From CAIVAT01 sp038212325 (GTDB lineage Bacteria; Bacteroidota; Bacteroidia; Bacteroidales; FEN-979), in assembly GCA_038212325.1 (NCBI GenBank), contig JBBQUQ010000018.1:1-46657 (forward strand): a stretch of DNA of 46,657 nt, given 5' to 3'. Shown piece after piece: positions 34,026 through 41,644 of the stretch. The stretch's first letter is position 1, and each line of letters starts with the position of its first letter. The notes beneath the pieces were generated by a model. That model did no database searches. It was not told the origin of the DNA and saw only the letters and a list, made by a program, of their open reading frames with translations. The position numbers were made by a program, and so were the translations under genes.

Positions 34026-35666
34026 ATGAACAATGCAATATTTAGCCTTGAGCGTCCGCAGAATGAGCACACCCTGACCTATGCGCCCGGATGCAAGGAG
34101 AGAAAAGACCTGAACGCAGAACTTGACAGGCTGAGCTCGGAAGTGCAGGATATTCCACTGATCATCGGTGGGAAAGAAGTGCGCACGGGGAAGACCGGCA
34201 AAGTTGTCATGCCGCACGATCACCAGCATGTGCTGGGAATGTATCATATGGCAGGAGAAAAGGAGGTGAAGATGGCCATTGATGCTGCCCTGAAGGCGCA
34301 CCGGGAGTGGGAGTCGTTCCCATGGGTCGACCGGGTCTCCATAACGCTGAAGGCGGCTGAACTTATTTCAAAGAAATACCGTTCGCTGGTGAATGCCGCC
34401 ACCATGCTGGGGCAGGGGAAAAGCGCCTACCAGGCCGAGATCGATGCTGCGTGCGAAACCATCGACTTCCTCAATTTCAATGCCTATTTTATTACTGAAA
34501 TCTATAAGGAACAACCTCATTCACAACCGGGCATCATCAACCGCATTGAATACCGTCCGCTGGAAGGGTTTGTTTTCACGGTTACACCGTTCAATTTCAC
34601 GGCCATAGCCTCTAACCTGAACATGGCCCCTGCGCTGATGGGTAACACTTCCGTATGGAAACCGGCGACCACCTCATTGCTTTCCAATTATTTCCTGATG
34701 AAGATCTTCCAGGAAGCGGGCCTCCCCGACGGGGTCATTAATTTTCTGCCTGGACCTGGAAGCCTGATCGGCAAGACGGCTCTGGGGCATCGCGACATGA
34801 CCGGAATCCATTTTACTGGTTCCAATAATACATTTAACAGCCTCTGGCAGATGGCTGCTCAGAATATGGCTAACTACCGTTCCTATCCGAAGATCGTGGG
34901 AGAAACAGGTGGCAAGGACTTTATTTTTGTACATCCTTCATCTGATCCACAGGAGGTATCGGTGGCCATCGTTCGCGGCGCCTTTGAATACCAGGGACAG
35001 AAATGTTCGGCAGCATCCCGTGCTTACATACCCGAATCGATGTGGCCTGAGGTAAAATCACGCATTGGTGAAATGATTGGCCGCATCACCGTTGGCGACG
35101 TTCGCGAATTCAGCCATTTCATGAATTCAGTGATCGATGAAGCCTCTTTCGACAACATCATGGGCTATATTGATTACGCCAGGAAGTCGAAGGATGCAGA
35201 GGTGATGTTTGGAGGAACCGGCGACAAATCGATCGGGTACTTTGTTCAGCCAACGATCATCAAGACCACAAACCCTCATTTCAAAACCATGGAAGAGGAG
35301 ATCTTCGGGCCGGTAATGACCATCTATGTCTACAAGGATAAGGAGTTTGAGGAGACGCTGCAGATTTGCGACCAGACTTCGCCTTACGGACTGACGGGAT
35401 CAGTGTTTTCGAAAGACCGTGCAGCCATTAACAAGGCCTGCCAGGTGCTCCGCTATGCCGCCGGCAACTTCTACTTCAACGACAAACCATCGGGTGCAGT
35501 GGTGGGAGCACAGCCTTTTGGCGGTGCCCGCGGGTCGGGAACAAATGATAAGTCAGGAAGCCACCTGAACCTGCTGCGCTGGACCAACCCGCGCACCATC
35601 AAGGAGACGCTGATCCCTTCGACGGAGTTTACATACCCGTATATGAAGGTGGATAAATGCCATTAA
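34026..35666 (+). CDS. pruA: L-glutamate gamma-semialdehyde (P5C) dehydrogenase
   Basis: 546 residues, the length of the stand-alone P5C dehydrogenases (ALDH4-like). It oxidises glutamate semialdehyde to glutamate with NAD, the second step of proline catabolism. Family features: FVFTVTPFNFTAIASNLNMA, the cofactor-loop GIHFTGSNNTFNSLW, the general-base Glu in VGETGGKDF (about residue 293), the catalytic Cys in YQGQKCSAASR (about 327) and a C-terminal QPFGGARGSGTNDKSG. No proline dehydrogenase gene is nearby. It has its own promoter and palindromic operator candidate, and converges with trpB2 across a repeat-built hairpin. Confidence 0.92.
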   Translation: MNNAIFSLERPQNEHTLTYAPGCKERKDLNAELDRLSSEVQDIPLIIGGKEVRTGKTGKVVMPHDHQHVLGMYHMAGEKEVKMAIDAALKAHREWESFPWVDRVSITLKAAELISKKYRSLVNAATMLGQGKSAYQAEIDAACETIDFLNFNAYFITEIYKEQPHSQPGIINRIEYRPLEGFVFTVTPFNFTAIASNLNMAPALMGNTSVWKPATTSLLSNYFLMKIFQEAGLPDGVINFLPGPGSLIGKTALGHRDMTGIHFTGSNNTFNSLWQMAAQNMANYRSYPKIVGETGGKDFIFVHPSSDPQEVSVAIVRGAFEYQGQKCSAASRAYIPESMWPEVKSRIGEMIGRITVGDVREFSHFMNSVIDEASFDNIMGYIDYARKSKDAEVMFGGTGDKSIGYFVQPTIIKTTNPHFKTMEEEIFGPVMTIYVYKDKEFEETLQICDQTSPYGLTGSVFSKDRAAINKACQVLRYAAGNFYFNDKPSGAVVGAQPFGGARGSGTNDKSGSHLNLLRWTNPRTIKETLIPSTEFTYPYMKVDKCH

Positions 35667-35674
35667 CAGTGAAA

Positions 35675-35723
35675 GGTGACAGGTGACGGGTGACCCGTCA
35701 CGCGTCACCCGTCACCCGTCACG
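35675..35723. repeat. Inverted array of 7-bp repeats (GGTGACN x3, CGTCACN x4) between pruA and trpB2
   Basis: Three GGTGAC-type units are followed directly by four CGTCAC-type units, so the two halves fold into a stem. The array fills nearly all of the 58 bases between the two convergent stops and may serve as a bidirectional terminator. Confidence 0.85.
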
Positions 35724-35724
35724 C

Positions 35725-37032
35725 TTACTTCACTTGCAGTGTGTTAGCGAAGTATTCATCGTAGGCCCCCATATCCAGCAACCCATGGCCTGAGAAATTG
35801 AAGAGGATTGTCTTTGCCGTGCCTTCCTGCTTTGCAATTGTTGCCTCCTTTATTACCTGTGCAATGGCATGGGCGGTTTCCGGAGCAGGAATCATGCCTT
35901 CAGCACGGGCAAAGGATACGGCTGATTCAAAACTTTCGACCTGATTCACCGAACGGGCTTCAATAAAGTTATCCTTCAGCAACTGGCTAACGATTGCGCC
36001 TGCTCCATGATACCTTAATCCTCCGGCATGGATGGCGGGAGGAATGAATTTATGTCCCAGTGTGTACATTGGTATCAGGGGAGTCATGCCGGCCGTATCC
36101 CCGAAATCATATTCGAAGTTGCCTTTTGTCAATTTCGGGCAGGTGGATGATTCTACAGCAATACACCTGGTTTTTTTTCCTTCTGTGAAATTATACCGAA
36201 GGAAGGGAAATGCCAGTCCCCCAAAGTTGGAGCCTCCTCCAAACGGTCCGACAACCACATCAGGAAAATCGCCTGCCATTTCAAGTTGCCTGATGGCTTC
36301 GAGGCCGATGATGGTTTGATGGAGCAACACATGGTTCAGCACACTGCCAAGCGAATACTTCGTGTCATCGTTCATGGCAGCAACTTCAATCGCTTCAGAA
36401 ATGGCCACGCCAAGACTGCCCGGACAATCAGGGTCTTCGGCGAGAAATGCCCGTCCTGCATTGGTTTCCATGCTGGGCGAGGGGATCACGGAGCCATTCC
36501 ATAAATTCATCATTGATTTCCGGTAGGGTTTCTGATGATAACTTACTTTTACCATGAAAACTTTACATTCCATGCCAAAGAAATTGGTGGCAAAACTAAG
36601 TGCACTGCCCCATTGTCCTGCACCGGTTTCAGTGGCCAGTTTTTTAACACCCTGTTTATGACTGTAGTATGCTTGTGGAATCGCAGTATTTGGCTTATGT
36701 GATCCGGGGGGGCTCACACTTTCATTTTTGTAATAGATCTTTGCAGGGGTATCAAGCATTTTTTCGAGGTTATAAGCCCGGTGCAAAGGAGTAGGCCGGT
36801 AAAGCTTGTAGATGTCAAGCACTTCGTCCGGAATGTCGATATACCGTTCAGTCGACATTTCCTGTGCAATCAATGCCAATGGGAACAATGGTTCAAGGTC
36901 ACCGGGTTGAATAGGCTCTTTGGTTCCGGGATGCAACAGCGGCATCAATGGATTTGGCATATCGGCTTGGATATTATACCATTGTGTCGGCATGTCGCGT
37001 TCGTTCAGTTGAATTTTTCTGATTTTTGTCAT
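35725..37032 (-). CDS. trpB: Tryptophan synthase beta-like protein TrpB2
   Basis: 435 residues, the longer TrpB2 form. It is a PLP-dependent enzyme condensing indole (or O-phosphoserine-derived aminoacrylate chemistry) to tryptophan. The PLP lysine lies in SPPGSHKPNTAIPQAYY (about residue 112). Other blocks are ATETGAGQWGSALSFATNFF, FGGGSNFGGLAFPFLR and AIHAGGLRYHGAGAIVS, the last typical of TrpB2. There is no trpA next to it, so it may salvage indole. Its 200-base leader encodes a Trp-rich peptide and two terminator-like hairpins (see the attenuator entries), so expression probably responds to charged tRNA-Trp. Confidence 0.92.
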   Translation of the reverse strand: MTKIRKIQLNERDMPTQWYNIQADMPNPLMPLLHPGTKEPIQPGDLEPLFPLALIAQEMSTERYIDIPDEVLDIYKLYRPTPLHRAYNLEKMLDTPAKIYYKNESVSPPGSHKPNTAIPQAYYSHKQGVKKLATETGAGQWGSALSFATNFFGMECKVFMVKVSYHQKPYRKSMMNLWNGSVIPSPSMETNAGRAFLAEDPDCPGSLGVAISEAIEVAAMNDDTKYSLGSVLNHVLLHQTIIGLEAIRQLEMAGDFPDVVVGPFGGGSNFGGLAFPFLRYNFTEGKKTRCIAVESSTCPKLTKGNFEYDFGDTAGMTPLIPMYTLGHKFIPPAIHAGGLRYHGAGAIVSQLLKDNFIEARSVNQVESFESAVSFARAEGMIPAPETAHAIAQVIKEATIAKQEGTAKTILFNFSGHGLLDMGAYDEYFANTLQVK

Positions 37033-37054
37033 AAGAGTTGAGTTTTTAAATGGT

Positions 37055-37094
37055 AAAAAAAATACGGCTTGCCTGGTTTATCCTGGCAAGCCGT
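37055..37094 (-). terminator. Attenuator hairpin B upstream of trpB2
   Basis: Read on the minus strand, ACGGCTTGCC pairs with GGCAAGCCGT (arms 37085-37094 and 37064-37073) and is followed by a run of eight T. It sits 23 bases before the trpB2 start and can only make sense as a regulated terminator. Confidence 0.8.
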
Positions 37095-37104
37095 GTGTGT
37101 TGAA

Positions 37105-37140
37105 TGAAAAAAGGCCTGCCGTTTGTAAACAGCAAGCCTT
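37105..37140 (-). terminator. Attenuator hairpin A upstream of trpB2
   Basis: Read on the minus strand, AAGGCTTGCTGTTT pairs imperfectly with AAACGGCAGGCCTT and is followed by TTTTTT. The 3' arm GGCAGGCC can also pair with the 5' arm of hairpin B (GGCTTGCC, one G-U), which would form a competing antiterminator. Confidence 0.75.
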
Positions 37141-37174
37141 TCAGTTATTTTTCAGATAAGGAAAACCATGATGT

Positions 37175-37240
37175 TTACGTCCTGTTTATTACAGAGCGCC
37201 ACCACCAAAAGTTAAGCGTTGTATCAAATCTGAGGTTCAT
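37175..37240 (-). CDS. Tryptophan leader peptide (trpL-like)
   Basis: A 21-codon frame from ATG 37240 to TAA 37175. Residues 12-14 are three consecutive Trp (TGG TGG TGG, preceded by NF and followed by RSVINRT). Trp is rare, so three in a row directly upstream of tandem terminator hairpins and a trpB gene is the classical signature of ribosome-mediated attenuation. It has its own consensus promoter (37276-37304). GTAAACA at its stop codon can pair with TGTTTAC in hairpin A, giving a possible pre-emptor structure. Confidence 0.82.
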   Translation of the reverse strand: MNLRFDTTLNFWWWRSVINRT

Positions 37241-37275
37241 AAATAATTTTATTTTTATTTAGTCTTAACAGATTG

Positions 37276-37304
37276 CAAACATAAGCAACTATTTCAATAA
37301 ACAA
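37276..37304 (-). promoter_or_regulatory. Promoter of the trpL-trpB2 transcript
   Basis: On the minus strand TTG (37302-37304), an 18-base spacer, then TATGTTTG (37276-37283). This is the best -33/-7 pair in the window after the LpxH-like promoter. It places the start of transcription about 28 bases before the leader-peptide ATG. Confidence 0.7.
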
Positions 37305-37349
37305 TGAAAAAAGTTGCTGATTGAATTAAAATGCTGATTAAATTTTTTA

Positions 37350-37438
37350 ACTGCTTATCCCCTTTGGGCAAGTAACTATCTTATATATAGGTTAAAATTT
37401 GTATTAAAATCTAAACTTGCTTAAAGGGGATAAGCAGT
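37350..37438. repeat. 24-bp near-perfect inverted repeat with 41-base AT-rich centre
   Basis: Arms 37350-37373 and 37415-37438 (starting ACTGCTTATCCCC) match at 22 of 24 positions. It lies between the AOR stop (37540) and the trpL promoter. The T run is on the plus side only, so it is not an obvious terminator for AOR. Apart from this element I see nothing coding in 37305-37539. Confidence 0.8.
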
Positions 37439-37539
37439 ATTTTTTATTCTTCATGCGAATCAAGAGATAACTTGATTCAAATTCTTCAGTAATTTCCATA
37501 TACAATTGAAAATGTAAACAGTCTCTTAATTTGCCTGAT

Positions 37540-39699
37540 TTATTGCAGTGGTGCAACGACTTCAAGGAGTTCGGGCAGATCCATGCCAAGTTTTTTGAGA
37601 TGCTCAATCTTTGGAACTCCGTTTTTCGTCCATCCACGACGCTCGTAAACCGCATCAAGCAATTGTTCATACCTGTTTTCACGGTATGCGCGCAGTGCCT
37701 TCATTTTTTCTTCCGTAGATTTTCTGGCCGGATCGAAATTAACCTGTTCGAGCAGTTGTTTGTCATACCGTTCGGCACGTGATTCATATTCCTCTTTGGT
37801 AACAGGGCCGCAGGCCCGGTAGGGTTGGGCATCGTGTTTGCGCAATCCATAACCCCGGCGGATGTTGAAGATACGCTGGAAGTTGTAAACGCGCTCCGAC
37901 ATGCGGATAATTTCATGCTTGTCAATATTGGATCCGGTTACGGCATTGAAAATGGTCACGTAGTTGTCGACATGCTGGGGAACCTTGGCAGGCTCGGCGG
38001 TTTGTGCATTATCTTCAGGTTCCACATCATTCCATGGCAGTTTGCAGAATCCGGCAAGGCCGAACCAGGTGCGGAACATGGGGAAATAGTGCAGCGCTTC
38101 GGCTTTCTTTTCAAACGTGGGTATTTGGTTGTTCACCATATCCATGAAGATCAGCCAGGCTTCATCATGTTGCGGGCCTTTGTTGGTCATGGCATACCCG
38201 CCTTGCTGAGCCAGCGATTCTTTTGAAACATATTGTGAATACTCGAGTCCCTTGTTTTCCATGCCGATATCCTGCATGAAGCCCGGATCGCCCCAACCCT
38301 TTTCGGCAAACATTTGTTTCATTTTGCGAACGCCTTGCCCGGCAATGGGGCCGAAGCCTTCACCTTTTGACACCAGGTGGAGCAGTTCCATCGCTGCATC
38401 AGCATTGCCAAAGTTCAGTTTTAGCCCACCGGTGCGTTCTTCGTTCAGGATGCCGTTTTCGTAGCACTCCATCACAAAGCCCAGGATGGTTCCCCAGGAG
38501 ATGGTGCAAATGCCATAAGTGTCACAGTAAAAGTTGGCCTCGATCGTGAAGTCGGGGTTGAAGATCCCGGCAATTGAGCCCAGGGATGAGGTTGTTTCAT
38601 ATTCCGGCCCGTCAACAATCACATGGCTGCCGGCATAAGGGCCGCTTCGGAGGAGGTAGTTGTCAACCCCTTTGGCACAAGCCATGTTGCAGCCAACCCA
38701 GCAGCCGTCGGGAATATTCTGGGTAAAATACGACATCCATACATCCCCGGTTATTTTATCCGCATCTTTATGGCTGCCGTACTTGAAATTATTTACAGGG
38801 AGAAGATCATAATCATTCATGACATTGGTGAGGTGAGCCGTGCCTTTCTTGCGCATTTCACACTGCTTGTCGTCGAGTTCGCGCATCTCTTTGTTGAACG
38901 TCCGTCCGCGCTCCTGGATGGCCTCCATGTTCACGACATTGTTGCGGTTACCGCCAATGGTTTTAACATGGGCAACCAGCGCCTTGATCTTTTTATCGCG
39001 CAGCACGGTTCCGATCCCGCCGCGGCCGGCCTGTTTTAGACGGACCTTTTTGCGCTTGATATCATAAAAGCTGAAGTTCAGCATTCCTATCAGGGAGTGT
39101 TCGGCAGCGGTTCCGGCTGAGACGACCGATACATTGTACTTGTCCTTTTCATTGCCGGGAATTGCCATCATGTCGTGCAACTCTTCTGCCAGGATATGGC
39201 TGTCGGAGGGCAGGTCGCCTGCTTCATAAATTTCGATCACTTCACGTTCTTCTTCGAAAACCACCAGGATCTCCTGGTCCGATTTTCCCTGGATCTCAAG
39301 GGCATCAAACCCGCAGAATTTAAGAAACGGTCCGAAGAACCCTCCGACATTTGAGTCAACGACAATGTCGGTCTGAGGGCTGATGGCACAGCAAATGGCT
39401 TTGCCGGTTCCCGAATACTGGGTGATGCCGCAGCATGGTCCGCCGGAGATTACGATCTCATTTTCAGGGTCGTTCCATTTTGTGCCTGGCTTGGTCGCAT
39501 CCCACAGAAGACGTAAATCAAACCCTTTGCCCCCGATGAATTTTTCTTTCATCTGCTCATTCACAGGCTTCTCTGTGATCGTTCGGTCGCCAACATTGAT
39601 ATGTACGGTGCGGTTGTTATATCCTTTATCTATCGGGGCCCAGGTATATTTGTACTGCGCCAGCAATTTGTGTGTTTTCTTGAAATCGTCGAATGTCAT
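37540..39699 (-). CDS. aor: Aldehyde:ferredoxin oxidoreductase family tungsten enzyme
   Basis: 719 residues, about 100 longer than Pyrococcus AOR. AOR enzymes use a tungsten bis-pyranopterin and a 4Fe-4S cluster to interconvert aldehydes and acids with ferredoxin. The N-terminal domain has FIGGKGFDLRLLWD, ISGGPCCGITQYSGTGKA and SNVGGFFGPFLKFCGFD. Cluster ligands are in CWVGCNMACAKG (about residues 333-341) and AGFCKLPW (about 552). The pterin-contacting RQAGRGG-like stretch is KQAGRGGIGTVL. The extra length is mainly at the C-terminus (basic, helical, EEYESRAERYDKQLLEQ). The Mo/W transport and cofactor operon nearby would supply its metal. The promoter box TACTTTTG is at 39732-39739. Confidence 0.9.
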   Translation of the reverse strand: MTFDDFKKTHKLLAQYKYTWAPIDKGYNNRTVHINVGDRTITEKPVNEQMKEKFIGGKGFDLRLLWDATKPGTKWNDPENEIVISGGPCCGITQYSGTGKAICCAISPQTDIVVDSNVGGFFGPFLKFCGFDALEIQGKSDQEILVVFEEEREVIEIYEAGDLPSDSHILAEELHDMMAIPGNEKDKYNVSVVSAGTAAEHSLIGMLNFSFYDIKRKKVRLKQAGRGGIGTVLRDKKIKALVAHVKTIGGNRNNVVNMEAIQERGRTFNKEMRELDDKQCEMRKKGTAHLTNVMNDYDLLPVNNFKYGSHKDADKITGDVWMSYFTQNIPDGCWVGCNMACAKGVDNYLLRSGPYAGSHVIVDGPEYETTSSLGSIAGIFNPDFTIEANFYCDTYGICTISWGTILGFVMECYENGILNEERTGGLKLNFGNADAAMELLHLVSKGEGFGPIAGQGVRKMKQMFAEKGWGDPGFMQDIGMENKGLEYSQYVSKESLAQQGGYAMTNKGPQHDEAWLIFMDMVNNQIPTFEKKAEALHYFPMFRTWFGLAGFCKLPWNDVEPEDNAQTAEPAKVPQHVDNYVTIFNAVTGSNIDKHEIIRMSERVYNFQRIFNIRRGYGLRKHDAQPYRACGPVTKEEYESRAERYDKQLLEQVNFDPARKSTEEKMKALRAYRENRYEQLLDAVYERRGWTKNGVPKIEHLKKLGMDLPELLEVVAPLQ

Positions 39700-39731
39700 A
39701 CAGGAGGTGTTTTGTGAATGTTTTAACGAAA

Positions 39732-39739
39732 CAAAAGTA
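39732..39739 (-). promoter_or_regulatory. -7 box (TACTTTTG) of the AOR gene
   Basis: An exact TAnnTTTG match on the minus strand, 32 bases before ATG 39699, so AOR is transcribed on its own. Confidence 0.5.
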
Positions 39740-39833
39740 GTAAAAAAACTGAAGCTAAATACCCGTCAATCAAAAAGTTCGATAGGTTTTATTGTGCATA
39801 TCGACTGGGAACGCTGACTGGCCGAAAACCGGA

Positions 39834-41570
39834 CTAGGACCTGCCGAGATCCTCCTCCTCAGGCGAAGAAACCTCATGCCATGAGTAGAGTCCCTGCATC
39901 AGCCGGTCGCGTTTTTCCTGTGGGCTCAGCCGATCATACAGTTCACGGGCTTCGCGTGCTTTACGCCGTTTTTCCTCTTCGATGTGGTGGATGTTCTCAG
40001 TGTAATTCTCCTCGACACAATTCTGGAGAAAATCGCGTGCAACAGTCGGGAACAATTCGAGCAACAGTTCATCTTTTTCATTGTTGGCGAGTTTCATGTC
40101 GCCATATTCCTCAAAGACTGTATTTTCCTGCTTTTTGTAATTCTTTGTATCATAAGCGGTTTCCTCCCGCACACCGGTGAGTTGCTCCCTGAAATCAGGA
40201 TCCACGGGGATCGGCGTTCGGCCATAGATTCCCTTGACAAGGTTGACAAACTGAATCGATTTCGTGGTGAAATAGGGAAGGTCTTTGTTTTCATCGATCA
40301 CGCAATTGACCGCCTGCACACCCACAATCTGACTTGTCGGCGTTACCAGGGGAGGGCATCCCGATTTGATTCGCACCAGCGGAACAAGCTCAAGCACCCT
40401 GGGAAGCAGGTGGTCAAGCTTGAGCTGCTTCAGTTGTGCGTGCATGTTGGTGTACATGCCGCCCGGAATTTCAGCTTTTTTAACCGCTTCGTCGGGCTCG
40501 GGGAAATTAAAATAGGATTCTATTTCCAGGCAGGTACACAGCAAGTCGGCTTCCCGGTCATGCTTTGCATGGTAAATGGCTTTGACGAATAGTTTATTGA
40601 TCTCCCTGGGAAGTTTGTCATTGATGAGATCAAATTCTGCCGGGAATGATTTGCAGGTGTCAAACTCGGCAAGTTCCAGCCTGATGTGTTTCAACTCCTT
40701 GTTAATTGCAACGACTGCCTCAGGATTGACCCCGGTGTCGATGCCCAGTTTATCGCAGAAAATATGGATTAGCTCATATGCCGGCGCTGCCGGGCCTCCC
40801 GCGAAATTCCAGATGTTCGTATCCACCACGTCAACGCCGTTGATGATAGCCGACAACACAGATGCCAGTCCATAACCCGGGGTGCAATGGGTGTGAAAAT
40901 CGATCGGTACCTTCACTTCAGACTTCAGCCGGCGGATCAGCTTGCCGGTTTGTGACGGGGTGATAAGCCCCGCCATGTCTTTGATGGTTATCATATCCGC
41001 GCCGAGCGCCTCCATCTGGCGGGCCTTTTCCACAAAGTAATCAATGGTGAAAATGTCGTGTGGCAATGCTTTAAAATGAATCCAGGAATGGACCTTCTGA
41101 CGTGTTGAAAATTTCGGGTCCACCGTGAAACTGATGGCACAATCGGCAATCCCACCGTTCTGCCTGACATACCGGATCGTTGATTTCATGTTATCAACAT
41201 CGTTGAGCGCATCAAAAATGCGCATGATGCCGATCCCCGACTTCACGGCAAGGCGGTTAAAACCCTCGATAACCTCCTCGGGATAAGGATTATATCCGAA
41301 CAGGTTTCGGCCCCGTGACAGTGCGGTCAGCAGCGACGTGTCGCCCACGGACTCCTTGATTTTTTCCAGGCGTTCCCAGGGATTTTCAGACAGGTATCTC
41401 ATGATGGAATCAGGAACTGCACCACCCCACACCTCCATGGCATAAAAGCCGGCATCCTTATAATAGGGTAATACACGGTCAACCTGTTGCTGTGTCATCC
41501 TGGTGGCAAACAGTGACTGCTGGCCGTCCCGCAGTGTTAGATCCCTGATCTTCAAGTAACGTTTTGACAT
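39834..41570 (-). CDS. Carboxyltransferase subunit (pyruvate carboxylase B / oxaloacetate decarboxylase alpha type)
   Basis: 578 residues. The N-terminal TIM barrel has LTLRDGQQSLFATRM, AMEVWGGAVPDSIMRYL, MITIKDMAGLITPSQ (carboxylated Lys region) and VPIDFHTHCTPGYGLASVL (metal-binding HxH). The conserved carboxyltransferase extension follows (PGGMYTNMHAQLKQL, GCPPLVTPTSQIVGVQAV). Transfers CO2 between biotin and pyruvate/oxaloacetate. The protein ends in a charged helix and has no C-terminal biotinyl domain (no AMKM motif), so a separate carrier protein must exist elsewhere. The promoter box TACTTTTG is at 41607-41614. Confidence 0.9.
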   Translation of the reverse strand: MSKRYLKIRDLTLRDGQQSLFATRMTQQQVDRVLPYYKDAGFYAMEVWGGAVPDSIMRYLSENPWERLEKIKESVGDTSLLTALSRGRNLFGYNPYPEEVIEGFNRLAVKSGIGIMRIFDALNDVDNMKSTIRYVRQNGGIADCAISFTVDPKFSTRQKVHSWIHFKALPHDIFTIDYFVEKARQMEALGADMITIKDMAGLITPSQTGKLIRRLKSEVKVPIDFHTHCTPGYGLASVLSAIINGVDVVDTNIWNFAGGPAAPAYELIHIFCDKLGIDTGVNPEAVVAINKELKHIRLELAEFDTCKSFPAEFDLINDKLPREINKLFVKAIYHAKHDREADLLCTCLEIESYFNFPEPDEAVKKAEIPGGMYTNMHAQLKQLKLDHLLPRVLELVPLVRIKSGCPPLVTPTSQIVGVQAVNCVIDENKDLPYFTTKSIQFVNLVKGIYGRTPIPVDPDFREQLTGVREETAYDTKNYKKQENTVFEEYGDMKLANNEKDELLLELFPTVARDFLQNCVEENYTENIHHIEEEKRRKAREARELYDRLSPQEKRDRLMQGLYSWHEVSSPEEEDLGRS

Positions 41571-41606
41571 TTTGCGTCTGGTTTTGTTAATTATTTAACA
41601 GTAGCG

Positions 41607-41614
41607 CAAAAGTA
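41607..41614 (-). promoter_or_regulatory. -7 box (TACTTTTG) of the carboxyltransferase gene
   Basis: An exact consensus box 36 bases upstream of ATG 41570; TTTC about 18 bases further upstream is a weak -33 candidate. Confidence 0.45.
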
Positions 41615-41644
41615 ATAAATTCACCTGAAACAGGTATGCTAATT

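Noticed and set aside
37404..37682. 92-codon minus-strand frame near the AOR 3' end
   Set aside because: It is out of frame with AOR and runs into the inverted repeat; no coding signature.
37540..39699. Benzoyl-CoA reductase subunit BamB
   Set aside because: BamB belongs to the AOR superfamily, but none of the other Bam subunits or aromatic-degradation genes are nearby; AOR is the simpler call.
39834..41570. Complete biotin-dependent carboxylase or sodium-pumping decarboxylase
   Set aside because: The protein has no biotinyl domain and no carrier, biotin carboxylase or membrane subunits lie next to it.
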